Source of the DNA: Diplocloster hominis
GTDB lineage: Bacteria; Bacillota; Clostridia; Lachnospirales; Lachnospiraceae
DNA length: 64,000 nucleotides
NCBI RefSeq assembly: GCF_032380655.1
Contig: NZ_JAWDIY010000013.1
Location: forward strand, 62,001 to 126,000
Direction: 5' to 3'
The position numbers and the translations under genes are program-made. The notes beneath the pieces were generated by a model that had not been told where the DNA came from, made no database searches, and saw only the letters and a list, made by a program, of their open reading frames with translations. How positions within the stretch are numbered: position 1 is the first letter of the stretch; every line of letters begins with the position of its first letter. Of the stretch, positions 33,775 to 42,810 are shown piece after piece.

Positions 33775-36522
33775 ATGCAGACGATTGATTTAAACGGCGC
33801 ATGGAGCGTAGAGTATGACAACAGGATTCAGGAAATTCAGATCCCCTGCGCGGTGGAAACGATTATGGAAAACAGGGATTTTTACGGTCCCTTCCTGTTC
33901 CGGAAATGTTTTTTGCTGGGAGAGATAAGCCCGGTCAACACGTACCGCCTGGTCTTTGAGGGAGTCAGCTATTCCTGTGAGGTGACCCTGAACGGGCGGA
34001 AGATAGGGGAACATGAGGGGATCTGGGATTCCTTTGCAATAGAAGCGGCTCAGACCGTCCAGACAGGGGAAAATGTACTGGAAGTCCGGGTTATGAAGCC
34101 GGATTTTGACAAAAACAGCCCGTATTTTTTCCGGTCGGTTCTGTTTGGATTCATCCCGGATATTATGCTGCCCTTCGGCGGAATCTGGAAAGGGGTATCC
34201 CTGGAAGTGCGGGAATACGGCGCATTTGACAGGCTGGTTCCGGTATTCAGTATGGAGAACCGCGCGATTGAGCTGGAAGCGGCTTTCAGCATGGAGAACC
34301 GTGGGATTGAGCCGGAAGCGGCATTTGACATGGAGAATTGTGCGATGGCAAAGCACTGCGGGATGGATGCTGATGACAGGAGGCAGGAATCCGCCGACTG
34401 GTCCGTGGAAACCGTGGTAGAAAACCCGGATCGCAGTAAGAGTGTAGTCCGAATGCCCTGCCAAAATAAAATGCGGGTTCCCGTCACAGATGTAAGACCC
34501 TGGTCGCCGGATCAGCCAAATGTGTACCGGTGCACGGTGACCCTATATTACAAGACAGTGGCGTGCGACACACGCGTGTTTACGGGAGGGTTCCGGGACA
34601 TCCGTATCGAGGACGGAGAAATTCTGCTCAATGGAAATCCGTTCTATATGCGGGGAGCCCTGCACTGGGGATGTTATCCGGACCGGATGCTGCCGGCCCC
34701 CACATACGATGAAGTGAAGGAAGAACTGTTAAGTCTGAAAGAACTGGGATTTAATACCGTGAAACACTGCCTGTATTTTCCTCCGGCCTGTTACTATGAG
34801 CTTTGCGATGAGCTGGGAATCGTGACGTGGCAGGAACTGCCGCTGTGGCTGCCTTTTGCCAATGAATGTCTCAGCAGCCGGATTTACCGCCAATATCCGA
34901 AGATGCTGGATGATTTTATGCGGTATCCCACCGTCTGCGTCGTAAGTCTTGGCTGTGAACTGGATGCGACAGTGCCGGAAACCGTCTTGAACGACCTCTA
35001 CCGGATGGTAAAAGAACGGGAACCACAGATGATCCTGTGTGACAACAGCGGTTCCGGTGAGTGCTTTGACGGAGTCTGCGGTGCGGATTCGGATATCTAT
35101 GATTATCATTTTTATCCGGAGCTGCCCAGGTTTGATGCGCTGCTGCATGAATTCACAGCCGGTTATCGGAAGAAGAAGCCCTGGCTTTTCGGGGAATACA
35201 ACGATGCCGACACCTTCCGGCCGGTGGCAGGAACGAAGTATGAAGCTGTCTGGTGGACGAATCCCAGCGAGCGGAAGAATCTGCTGCGGAAAGTCCATAA
35301 GGGCTTCGGTTCCGATCAGCCCGTATACCGCCAGAGGGAAATCCTGGAATCCTATGGTGTGTCAGATGAAATCGGCGGGCTTGAGGAATTGAGCAGAAGG
35401 CAGATGATGGACACCAGGAAATATCTGCTGGAGATGACCAGGAGTTTCCCGGAAATCAAAGGATATAACATTACTACGATCCGGGATGTCCCACTTACCA
35501 CCTCCGGTATCTTTGACGGGGAAGGGAACAGTAAATGCGATGCCCGGATTATGAAGAGGATCAACGGTGACGTGGTAATCGCGCTGCAAAAAGACCTGGG
35601 CAGAATCTGGGAACACGGGGGAGACCGGTTTCGGAATGCAGATCCATTTAATTATTATGCAGGAAGCAGTATCAAGGGGCGGCTGGTAATCTCCAACCGC
35701 AGCAACAGGGAGCTGGAAGGCTTTGTCCGGTTACGCTTAAGAAGCGGGGACAGGCTGATCCTTGAACAGGCAGAAAGCTGCCGGATCAGGCGGAATGAGA
35801 CAGCACAGCTGTTGCAGCTGGCGGTTCGGCTTCCGGAACTGGTTTGCCCGATGCTGTACACGCTGGAGGCAGAAGTATCCGGAGATGATTTTAGCTATTC
35901 GAACAGCTGGGAAGTGTGGAGTTACCCCAGAGTACAAAATATTCAACCCCTGTATCTGCTGGATGATTCCGGCAGCTTCAGCGGTATAGAAAACTTTTTT
36001 ACAGTAGAGAGAATCAAGGATATGCGCGATATCCGGAAACTCCGTGCGGGGGACATCCTGCTGACTACCCGTCAGGATGAGGAAGTGTCAGACTGTCTCC
36101 CGAAAGGGGTTCCGATGATTGTCTGTGTGAAAGGAGAAGGCGGGATACCGGTCCGGTATGTTCCCTTTTACCGGGAAGGAGTAAAACGTATTTTCCCCCA
36201 TCCGGTCACAGACCGGCTGAAGCATAAGGGGTACGCTGCCCTCCAATTCTTTGGAATCTCCACAGACCGCGCTTTTGACAAGAAGGAAATGGAAAGCTAC
36301 GCGGGTACTTACAAAAGTCTGATCCGAAGATATGACGCCAGAACCTATGAGGTCCATGATTATCTGGTGGAGTATCAGAAAAACAACCGCCGTATCCTGG
36401 CTACTACGCTTCAGCTTGACGGCGGACAGGGAAGCCAGCCGGCAGATTTCGCTTCGAATCCGCTGGCGGTATGGCTGCTGAATGGTATGCTGGAATATCT
36501 GCGGGAAAGGGTAACGGTATGA
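33775..36522 (+). CDS. Glycoside hydrolase family 2-like enzyme
   Basis: Cytoplasmic enzyme of 915 residues (no signal peptide). An N-terminal GH2 sugar-binding jelly roll (LNGAWSVEY; YSCEVTLNGRKIGEHEGIWDSF) is followed by an immunoglobulin-like domain with a repeated insert (about residues 158-195) and a TIM barrel from about 285 (NPFYMRGALHWGCYPD; LGFNTVKHCLYFPP). The likely acid/base is Glu395 in SLGCELD, where GH2 normally has SLGNE; the nucleophile may be Glu474 in LFGEYND. Cys for Asn before the acid/base is non-canonical and suggests a distinct subfamily or changed reaction. The C-terminal third has beta domains. It acts on imported glycosides before or after the GH65 enzyme. Confidence 0.82.
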   Translation: MQTIDLNGAWSVEYDNRIQEIQIPCAVETIMENRDFYGPFLFRKCFLLGEISPVNTYRLVFEGVSYSCEVTLNGRKIGEHEGIWDSFAIEAAQTVQTGENVLEVRVMKPDFDKNSPYFFRSVLFGFIPDIMLPFGGIWKGVSLEVREYGAFDRLVPVFSMENRAIELEAAFSMENRGIEPEAAFDMENCAMAKHCGMDADDRRQESADWSVETVVENPDRSKSVVRMPCQNKMRVPVTDVRPWSPDQPNVYRCTVTLYYKTVACDTRVFTGGFRDIRIEDGEILLNGNPFYMRGALHWGCYPDRMLPAPTYDEVKEELLSLKELGFNTVKHCLYFPPACYYELCDELGIVTWQELPLWLPFANECLSSRIYRQYPKMLDDFMRYPTVCVVSLGCELDATVPETVLNDLYRMVKEREPQMILCDNSGSGECFDGVCGADSDIYDYHFYPELPRFDALLHEFTAGYRKKKPWLFGEYNDADTFRPVAGTKYEAVWWTNPSERKNLLRKVHKGFGSDQPVYRQREILESYGVSDEIGGLEELSRRQMMDTRKYLLEMTRSFPEIKGYNITTIRDVPLTTSGIFDGEGNSKCDARIMKRINGDVVIALQKDLGRIWEHGGDRFRNADPFNYYAGSSIKGRLVISNRSNRELEGFVRLRLRSGDRLILEQAESCRIRRNETAQLLQLAVRLPELVCPMLYTLEAEVSGDDFSYSNSWEVWSYPRVQNIQPLYLLDDSGSFSGIENFFTVERIKDMRDIRKLRAGDILLTTRQDEEVSDCLPKGVPMIVCVKGEGGIPVRYVPFYREGVKRIFPHPVTDRLKHKGYAALQFFGISTDRAFDKKEMESYAGTYKSLIRRYDARTYEVHDYLVEYQKNNRRILATTLQLDGGQGSQPADFASNPLAVWLLNGMLEYLRERVTV
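34246..34350 (+). repeat. 39-bp in-frame tandem repeat, 2.7 copies
   Basis: Units at 34246-34284 and 34285-34323 encode FSMENRxIExEAA, and a partial third copy at 34324-34350 begins FDMENC. They lie in the beta domain before the catalytic barrel. The first two units differ at only a few bases, so the expansion looks recent. Confidence 0.85.
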
Positions 36523-38729
36523 CGCTATTAACGAGAAAGGGAAAATGGAACGCCGAAAAGAATAAATATTACGAAGGAGCATGGGCCCAGGGCAACGGCT
36601 ATATTCAGATGCGGGCCTCCTTTGAGGAGGATCTGTCGGGCGCTTCGCAAGAGGAACATTACTGGCGCCTGCCTGCGAATGTGACGCTGGAAGAAGCCAG
36701 GAATCCGGTCAGCAAATGGGGTGTTTATGTCCCGGGTATCTATGGGAACCATCCGATTTTAGGGGAGGAAATTGTTAATCTGCCGTATCCGGTCGGTATC
36801 CAGCTTTATCAGGACGAGGAACGATTCGATATGGGCCTCTCATCCTATTCGGATTTTACGCAATCCCTGAATTTGAAAAACGGGTTATTGACAAGACATT
36901 TTGTTTGGAATACTGCAGCCGGATCTCTGGAAGCGGAGTACACAAGATATGCGAGTCTTCAGAACCCGCATTATATCATTCAGAGAATCGGGCTGACAGC
37001 CCGTCAGGATATGGAGATCAGGGTGGAAAGCTTCGTAGACGCGTCGGTCACCACGAATGGGTACAGTCATTTCACGGACACGAAACTCTTTCACCAGGAG
37101 GGGCTTTGGGCGGAAGTTACGCTGGACAGCGGACAGATGGTCTGTATGAAATGCTTCTGCAAATTTGAGGACGGAGATTATTATAAGGAAGAGAGCTCCC
37201 GCACGGAACAGAGGCTGCGGGAGATATGGAAACTTCGTTTGAAAAAAGGGGAACCGTTTGTCTTTTACAAATACAGTGTGATCGTGACCAGCCTGGATTG
37301 GAGCGATGATACTGATCCGATGGGGGTATCAGGGCCCTTCGGGGATCTGCTCCGTCTGCGGGAACGCATGGTGGCGCTTGAACTGGACGCGGAACGGCTG
37401 ACACTGGAAGCCCATGAGAAGATCTGGGCAGAACGGTGGAGCGAATCGGACGTACAGATCGTTGGGGATCAGCGGCTGCAGGAAAGCCTGAGATTCAGTA
37501 TCTATCATCTGCTCCGCGCTTTTCCCTGGTCCTCCCGGGCCGCGGTCGATGCGAAAGGCTTCGCAGGAGAGGCATATTTCGGCCACTATTTCTGGGATAC
37601 GGAAGTTTACCTTTTGCCGTTCTATCTTTACACTGCGCCTGAAAAAGCCAGGGCTTTGGTAGAATTCCGGTACCGGATGCTGGATGGTGCCAGAGAGAAT
37701 GCCGCCCGGTATGGATATGCCGGGGCCAGATATCCATGGGAATGCTGCCAGTCAGGCCTGGAACAATGCTCGAACTGGCAGTATGGGGATTTGGAAGTAC
37801 ATGTAACCGCAGATGTGATTTATGGCCTGTGGCATTACTGCCAGGCCACGGGAGATACCGGGTTCCTGCTGAATGAGGGACTGGAAATGATGGTGGAAAC
37901 CGCAAGATACTGGTGCGCCAGGGCAGACTGGACGAAAGATACCTGCCATCTGCTGGGAGTGATGGGCCCCGATGAATATCTGGCCTTTACCAATGACAAT
38001 GCCTATACCAACTATATGGTGAAATTTTCGCTGGATCAGACTTTGAAAACCCTCGAAATGGCCGGGGAAGAGCGGAGGAAGGAACTGGGCGTGACGGTAC
38101 CGGAGATGGAAGAATTTCAGAAAGTACGTGATGGTCTGGTATTTTTATATGACGAGGATGCTCATTTTATCTGGCAGTGCCAGAATTTTGACCAGTTCGC
38201 GGACGTGGACTTTGACAAAGTCTGGAAGGACCGCAGCAAGCCGTTCGGACATTTTATATCCCAGGAGAAAAATTACCGGAGCAAAGCTTTAAAACAGGCG
38301 GATACCGTGAGCTTGTTCAGCCTGTTTCCGGATGCGTTCGATGAGGAGACCAAAAAGAACTGCCTGGAATACTATGAGAAGCTTACGACACATGATTCCT
38401 CCCTTTCCTATGTGATCCACGCGCTGGTTCACGCAGGCGTGAAGGATGCGCGGCGCAGCTATGAATTTTTGCAGAAAAGCATGGAGATCGATCTGGCGCA
38501 GCGCGGGGCGGCAGAAGGCATCCATATAGCAAACGCGGGAGGACTCTGGCAGGCAGTGGTCTGCGGACTGGCCGGGTTTTCCGGACAGGGGGAGGATGGA
38601 CAGCCTGTGTTCCGTCCGGCTCTCCCGGAACATATACACGCCATCCGGTTTGCCCTCTGCCTGAAAGGCCGGCGGTATCAGGTGGAGGTAACGGCTGACC
38701 AGGTTACGGTGACAAAGGAGGAAGGATAA
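36519..38729 (+). CDS. Glycoside hydrolase family 65 phosphorylase
   Basis: Enzyme of 736 residues that breaks an alpha-glucosidic bond with phosphate, releasing beta-glucose 1-phosphate. Family marks: FWDTEVYLLPFYLYTAPEKA, the general acid Glu486 in VMGPDEYLAFTNDNAYTNY, the phosphate-binding KALKQADTV and the late AEGIHIANAGGLWQAVV. ATG 36519 forms an ATGA overlap with the GH2 gene; an in-frame start further upstream at 36471 lies inside GH2. No signal peptide, so it acts on imported sugar. GH65 specificities include maltose, kojibiose, nigerose, trehalose and glucosyl-rhamnose. The substrate here is not readable from motifs, but the mutase gene nearby fits the product. Confidence 0.92.
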   Translation: MTLLTRKGKWNAEKNKYYEGAWAQGNGYIQMRASFEEDLSGASQEEHYWRLPANVTLEEARNPVSKWGVYVPGIYGNHPILGEEIVNLPYPVGIQLYQDEERFDMGLSSYSDFTQSLNLKNGLLTRHFVWNTAAGSLEAEYTRYASLQNPHYIIQRIGLTARQDMEIRVESFVDASVTTNGYSHFTDTKLFHQEGLWAEVTLDSGQMVCMKCFCKFEDGDYYKEESSRTEQRLREIWKLRLKKGEPFVFYKYSVIVTSLDWSDDTDPMGVSGPFGDLLRLRERMVALELDAERLTLEAHEKIWAERWSESDVQIVGDQRLQESLRFSIYHLLRAFPWSSRAAVDAKGFAGEAYFGHYFWDTEVYLLPFYLYTAPEKARALVEFRYRMLDGARENAARYGYAGARYPWECCQSGLEQCSNWQYGDLEVHVTADVIYGLWHYCQATGDTGFLLNEGLEMMVETARYWCARADWTKDTCHLLGVMGPDEYLAFTNDNAYTNYMVKFSLDQTLKTLEMAGEERRKELGVTVPEMEEFQKVRDGLVFLYDEDAHFIWQCQNFDQFADVDFDKVWKDRSKPFGHFISQEKNYRSKALKQADTVSLFSLFPDAFDEETKKNCLEYYEKLTTHDSSLSYVIHALVHAGVKDARRSYEFLQKSMEIDLAQRGAAEGIHIANAGGLWQAVVCGLAGFSGQGEDGQPVFRPALPEHIHAIRFALCLKGRRYQVEVTADQVTVTKEEG

Positions 38730-39800
38730 ATGTTTGATCCGATGAACCATATATTTGAACTATCCGGTGCCAGATCCCGTTCGATCACAGCGGAGAATCC
38801 AACGGGAGGGAAAGGCATGGGCGCCATGGCGAAGATCGCCGAAGGGGATACGGACCATCCGGCCAGAGAACTGGGCACGGGCTGGAAGGTCAGGCCTTAT
38901 GTGGAAATTGAAGCGGGAGAAGTATATGAGATCGCGTCTATTCCTGAGAGCGGTAAAATCACCCATATATGGATGACCGCATATGAGCAGAGCGTCAGGT
39001 CTTTGATCCTTCGGATGTACTGGGATGGTGAAAAGACCCCCTCGGTGGAAGTGCCGCTGGGTGATTTCTTCTGCAATGGCTGGTGTGAGCGGGCGAATAT
39101 TTCTTCGGCTCCGATCAGCGTGAATCCGGCGGGCGGTTATAACTGCTATTTCCCTATGCCGTTTCGGCAGGGGGCCAGAATTACGGTGGAAAACATAGGG
39201 GCGGAGAAGAGAATCTTCTTCTACCAGATCGATTATCTGCTGGAGGCGGTGAGTGGCCGGGCGGCATACTTTCACGCGTCATACCGGCGGGAGAATCCGG
39301 TAAAGTATCAGGTACCCTATACGATCATCGACGGAATCCGCGGAAAAGGACAGTATGTGGGAACCTACGCGGCCTGGCAGGTGAACAGTAACCGGTGGTG
39401 GGGGGAAGGGGAAGTGAAATTTTACCTGGACCACGATACCGAATTCCCCACGATCTGCGGGACCGGCACGGAGGATTATTTCGGGGGGGCCTGGAATTTT
39501 GAGCAGCCGGCAGGAGAGTACGGCAGCTTCAGCAGCCTGTACCAGGGGCTTCCCCAGGTGATAAAGCCTGACGGGCTGTACCGGGCGAATACCCGGTTCG
39601 GCATGTACCGTTTCCATATTCCGGATCCCATCTATTTTGAGGAAGAGCTTCGTGTGACCATGCAGGCACTGGGATGGAGGAGTGACAACCGGTTCCTGCC
39701 GCTGCAGGATGATATTGCCACTGTAGCTTACTGGTACCAGACGGAACCACATCAGACTTTTCAGCCGCTTCCAGACCGGAACGGGTTGGAAGTAAATTAG
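38730..39800 (+). CDS. DUF2961 / GH172-family glycosidase
   Basis: Cytoplasmic protein of 356 residues with DUF2961 motifs: ITAENPTGGKGMGAMAK at the N-terminus, HIWMTAYEQS, GDFFCNGW, and CGTGTEDYFGGAW in the second half. Characterised members of GH172 include difructose dianhydride I synthase/hydrolase (alpha-D-fructofuranosidase type) and alpha-D-arabinofuranosidases, so a furanoside substrate is suggested. The start codon directly abuts the GH65 stop, indicating tight co-translation. The combination with a GH65 phosphorylase points to a glucosylated furanoside or fructan-derived oligosaccharide. That is inference. Confidence 0.88.
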   Translation: MFDPMNHIFELSGARSRSITAENPTGGKGMGAMAKIAEGDTDHPARELGTGWKVRPYVEIEAGEVYEIASIPESGKITHIWMTAYEQSVRSLILRMYWDGEKTPSVEVPLGDFFCNGWCERANISSAPISVNPAGGYNCYFPMPFRQGARITVENIGAEKRIFFYQIDYLLEAVSGRAAYFHASYRRENPVKYQVPYTIIDGIRGKGQYVGTYAAWQVNSNRWWGEGEVKFYLDHDTEFPTICGTGTEDYFGGAWNFEQPAGEYGSFSSLYQGLPQVIKPDGLYRANTRFGMYRFHIPDPIYFEEELRVTMQALGWRSDNRFLPLQDDIATVAYWYQTEPHQTFQPLPDRNGLEVN

Positions 39801-39809
39801 GAGGAACGC

Positions 39810-40460
39810 ATGGAAATAAGAGCTTGTATCTTTGATCTGGATGGTGTGCTGTGCGACACGGCCAGATATCACTACCTGGCCTGGAAGAGACTGGCAGGTG
39901 AACTGGGATTCCCCTTTACAGAAGAACAAAATGAAAGGCTCAAGGGGGTCAGCCGTATGGATTCCCTGGACATCCTTCTGCAGATCGGCCATGTGGAGTG
40001 CACCGGGAAAGGAAAGGAAGAACTGGCGGAGAAGAAAAACCGCTGGTATGTGGAATATATCAGCCGCATGGATCAAAAAGAGCTGCTTCCCGGAGCTTTG
40101 GAATTCTTAAGGGAATGCAGAAAATGCGGACTGAAAACAGCCCTGGGTTCTGTCAGTAAAAACGCAGGGATCATCATAAACCGGCTGAACCTCAGTGAAT
40201 ACCTGGATGCTGTCGTAGACGGAAGCCAGGTTTCCCGGGCAAAACCGGACCCGGAAGTATTTCTGACGGGGGCAATGCGTCTGCAGACGGATCCGGCCGC
40301 CTGTGTGGTGTTCGAGGACGCGGCCGCCGGGGTGGAGGCCGCAGGAAGAGCCGGGATGAAGTGTGTGGGGATCGGAGATCCCCAAATCCTGCGCCAGGCG
40401 GACCATGTGATTCCGGGCTTTGAGGATGTGCATGTGGAGATGCTGAGACGATGGTTTTAG
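39810..40460 (+). CDS. pgmB: Beta-phosphoglucomutase (HAD superfamily)
   Basis: HAD phosphatase-fold mutase of 216 residues converting beta-glucose 1-phosphate to glucose 6-phosphate. Motif I is FDLDGVLCDT (nucleophile and acid Asp), the cap loop has KGVSRMDSL, motif II is LGSVSKN, motif III KPDPEVF, and the metal Asp is in VVFEDAAAGVEAA. The R-M-D-S-L cap segment is typical of PgmB rather than of simple phosphatases. It sits in the same transcript as the GH65 phosphorylase, whose product is its substrate. Nine bases separate it from the DUF2961 gene. Confidence 0.92.
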   Translation: MEIRACIFDLDGVLCDTARYHYLAWKRLAGELGFPFTEEQNERLKGVSRMDSLDILLQIGHVECTGKGKEELAEKKNRWYVEYISRMDQKELLPGALEFLRECRKCGLKTALGSVSKNAGIIINRLNLSEYLDAVVDGSQVSRAKPDPEVFLTGAMRLQTDPAACVVFEDAAAGVEAAGRAGMKCVGIGDPQILRQADHVIPGFEDVHVEMLRRWF

Positions 40461-41656
40461 AGGAAAAGGTCTCCGGGGAGCAGGTATTCGGGAACCCGCT
40501 GTTTTACTATAATATAGCCACTTTTCTCTATTTTTGTGTGGCGGGGGTCATCTCCACCTTTTATTATCCGTTTCTGACCCAGCAGGTCGGGCTGAACCTG
40601 GTACAGGTCAGCCGGGTGACTTCGTTTGGAGCCGGGTTTTCCCTGATCGTTCAGCCGCTGCTGAGTCATCTGTTCTCCAGATCCAAGAACAAAAAAAGGT
40701 TTATCATTTCCTATCTGGGGAGCCTGCTTGTATTGTGTGTGTTGTTTTTGCTAGTGAGACAGGAGTGGATCTACTGGTTTGCGGTGGCCTACGGCTGCGT
40801 CGGAGTACCGCTGATCGGGACATATGAAATATATATTGAGAAAATAGCAGACCACCGGGGATTTTCCTATGCGAAGATCCGAAAATGGGGCTCTGTGGGA
40901 ATGGGGTGCCTGACGCTTACAGGCGGGACGATTCTCAGTTTGTTTTCCTTTCAGGGGCTGCACCTGCTGGGGATATTTCTGCTGTGTGTCTGTATCCTGA
41001 TTATCTGGAGGAAATTCGCAGATGTGCGGACAGCGGACAGAAATAAGAAGATCCGGTTTTCCGAGAATTTTAAAAATAAGAACGTCTGCGTACTCTACCT
41101 GATGAGCTTCTTAGGGATCGGCAGTTATGTGGGGTGTGATTTCGCATTTTCCTCGTATCTGACCCAGATCGTGGGAGATGTGAACCTGTCCAATCAGTTA
41201 TTCAGTTTCAGTACCGGGATGAAGATTTTCTCTGAATTCCTTTGTTTTCTTGTCATTGGGAAGTTCTTTCAGAATTATAATGTGAAGAAGACATTTCTGA
41301 TGGTATTTGTGTTTTCCGGGCTCCGCTTTCTGTGCATCTCCACCGGTATCGTGCCGATTGTGATTCTGGGGGATCTGCTGCACGCTATTGTATTTCCGCT
41401 GTTCCTTACTGTGATCTTTCAGTATCTGCACCTGATGACACAGAGCAGGCTGGTATCCGGCTGCTATGGGATCGTGTCTATGCTGATGTTCGGGTTTTCG
41501 AATTTTATATTCCCACCGATATTTTCGGGTATCCAGGCGGCATTTGGATATGAGATGATCTATCGGGTGAATGTGGGGATAGCGCTTGTTACCGTATTAA
41601 TTGGCGGGAAATTTCTTCCGTCAACTACTGGAAAATCTGAATCAGATTCAAAATGA
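40451..41656 (+). CDS. MFS transporter, oligosaccharide:H+ symporter-like
   Basis: Membrane protein of 401 residues with about twelve helices, overlapping the mutase gene by 10 bp. The first helix region (NPLFYYNIATFLYFCVAGVISTFYYPFL) and the short loop SRSKNKKRF fit the LacY/MFS_1-like group; AKIRKWGSVG is the LacY-type R-x-WGS-G motif. It may bring in a related sugar or export an unused product such as the released acceptor. Having both an ABC importer and an MFS carrier in one operon suggests two handled molecules. Confidence 0.88.
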   Translation: MVLEEKVSGEQVFGNPLFYYNIATFLYFCVAGVISTFYYPFLTQQVGLNLVQVSRVTSFGAGFSLIVQPLLSHLFSRSKNKKRFIISYLGSLLVLCVLFLLVRQEWIYWFAVAYGCVGVPLIGTYEIYIEKIADHRGFSYAKIRKWGSVGMGCLTLTGGTILSLFSFQGLHLLGIFLLCVCILIIWRKFADVRTADRNKKIRFSENFKNKNVCVLYLMSFLGIGSYVGCDFAFSSYLTQIVGDVNLSNQLFSFSTGMKIFSEFLCFLVIGKFFQNYNVKKTFLMVFVFSGLRFLCISTGIVPIVILGDLLHAIVFPLFLTVIFQYLHLMTQSRLVSGCYGIVSMLMFGFSNFIFPPIFSGIQAAFGYEMIYRVNVGIALVTVLIGGKFLPSTTGKSESDSK

Positions 41657-41700
41657 CGTTTACAAGGAACAAATCTTTTGCTTATAACCATATAGAGGGC

Positions 41701-41780
41701 AGCCGCCCACAGGGGTGGCTAGCCTTCCCGGTGGAAAAATACCTACCTGTACTGGCTAAGTGACAAGGCAGGTATTTTAA
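41701..41780. terminator. Tandem stem-loops at the end of the GH65 locus
   Basis: AGCCGCCC/GGGTGGCT (41701-41720) is followed by AAAATACCT (41736-41744) pairing with AGGTATTTT (41770-41778), with T-tracts on both strands. It serves the MFS gene (+) and the DeoR gene (-). Confidence 0.7.
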
Positions 41781-41803
41781 TTTGTGCCTTGATGGGAATC
41801 CCT

Positions 41804-42574
41804 TCAGGATGCCAGTATCAGATTTACATTGGCCTCCAGCACCTCCCGGTCGATCCCGCCGCCCAAGGAATCGGTAATCAGATAATCGATCGTACCACAG
41901 AAATCAGCAAATTTACCAATATAAGATTCGTTGAATTTTGTATGGTCTGCCAGTACAAATTTTTGCTTGGAGGCATTCAACATATGTTCTTTAATGGCAC
42001 AATCATCCAGATTGGGGTCGGAATAGCCATACTCCGGGTCAATACCGGAAGTGCCGATAAAACATTTGTCTACCTTGATGCCATCTACCATTTTTACAGC
42101 GATGGTTCCATAAGCGCATTGCAAACGGCTTTTTACCTGGCCGCCGGTATGGATCAGCTGAATATCCTGCCGGTCAATCAGCAGAAAGATCGCTTTGAAC
42201 GAATTTGTGATCACTGATAAGCCCTTCTTATTTCCGGATGCGATCAGCCGGATCAGCTCCAAACAGGTTGTTGACGAATCTATAATAACCGCATCGTTGT
42301 CATCTATAAATTCATATGCCTTTTGGGCAATTAATTTTTTCTCTTCCGGACATAACACAGACAATTCCTGATCTGACATATCTTTCCCAGCAGGTTTATA
42401 TAAAATGGCTCCGCCGTGAATACGGCGGATTTTTTTGTTTTCCTGCAATTCGTCCAGATCCCGCCGGATAGTTGCTTCAGTAGCTTTCAGTAAATGACTC
42501 AATTCACTGACCTTTGCCACTTTATTTTTGGAAATAATCTCTATAATACGGTCTTTGCGTTCTTGTGCCAGCAT
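41804..42574 (-). CDS. DeoR/GlpR-family transcriptional repressor
   Basis: Regulator of 256 residues. The N-terminal winged helix (ERKDRIIEIISKNKVAKVSELSHLLKATEATIRRDLDELQ) is followed by the sugar-phosphate sensing domain with IIDSSTTCLELIRLI, TNSFKAIF and HTGGQVKS. ATG 42574 is used because GGTGAG lies eight bases upstream; an in-frame GTG at 42583 is too close to its ribosome site. It is divergent from the aldolase gene and probably represses the 42.8-53.2 kb operon until a phosphorylated intermediate binds. Repeated GATAAAA boxes in the gap are candidate operators. Confidence 0.92.
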   Translation of the reverse strand: MLAQERKDRIIEIISKNKVAKVSELSHLLKATEATIRRDLDELQENKKIRRIHGGAILYKPAGKDMSDQELSVLCPEEKKLIAQKAYEFIDDNDAVIIDSSTTCLELIRLIASGNKKGLSVITNSFKAIFLLIDRQDIQLIHTGGQVKSRLQCAYGTIAVKMVDGIKVDKCFIGTSGIDPEYGYSDPNLDDCAIKEHMLNASKQKFVLADHTKFNESYIGKFADFCGTIDYLITDSLGGGIDREVLEANVNLILAS

Positions 42575-42602
42575 GGATACCACTCACCTTCCTTATAAAT
42601 AA

Positions 42603-42773
42603 TTTTATCAGGATTTTGTACTTTTGTTTATTATACCAGAAAAATCCAAAAAGAAAATGATAAAGTTTGAAAATTATCGATTTATTTTTTAAATTTACAA
42701 TAAATGATAAAATTCGATAAAATATATTGACAAAATATAATAAAGTGATAAAATACAAATAAATAAGATAAAA
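42603..42773 (+). promoter_or_regulatory. Aldolase operon promoter with repeated GATAAAA boxes
   Basis: TTGACA at 42727-42732 and TAAAAT at 42749-42754 (16-base spacer) form a good sigma-A promoter for the aldolase operon. GATAAAA boxes occur at 42706, 42716, 42747 and 42767, with an inverse copy at 42603. Two lie just upstream of the -35, one overlaps the -10 and one is downstream, as expected for repressor sites. Confidence 0.65.
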
Positions 42774-42810
42774 AACAAACATAAATGCTAAGAAAAGAGG
42801 TATAGAAACC

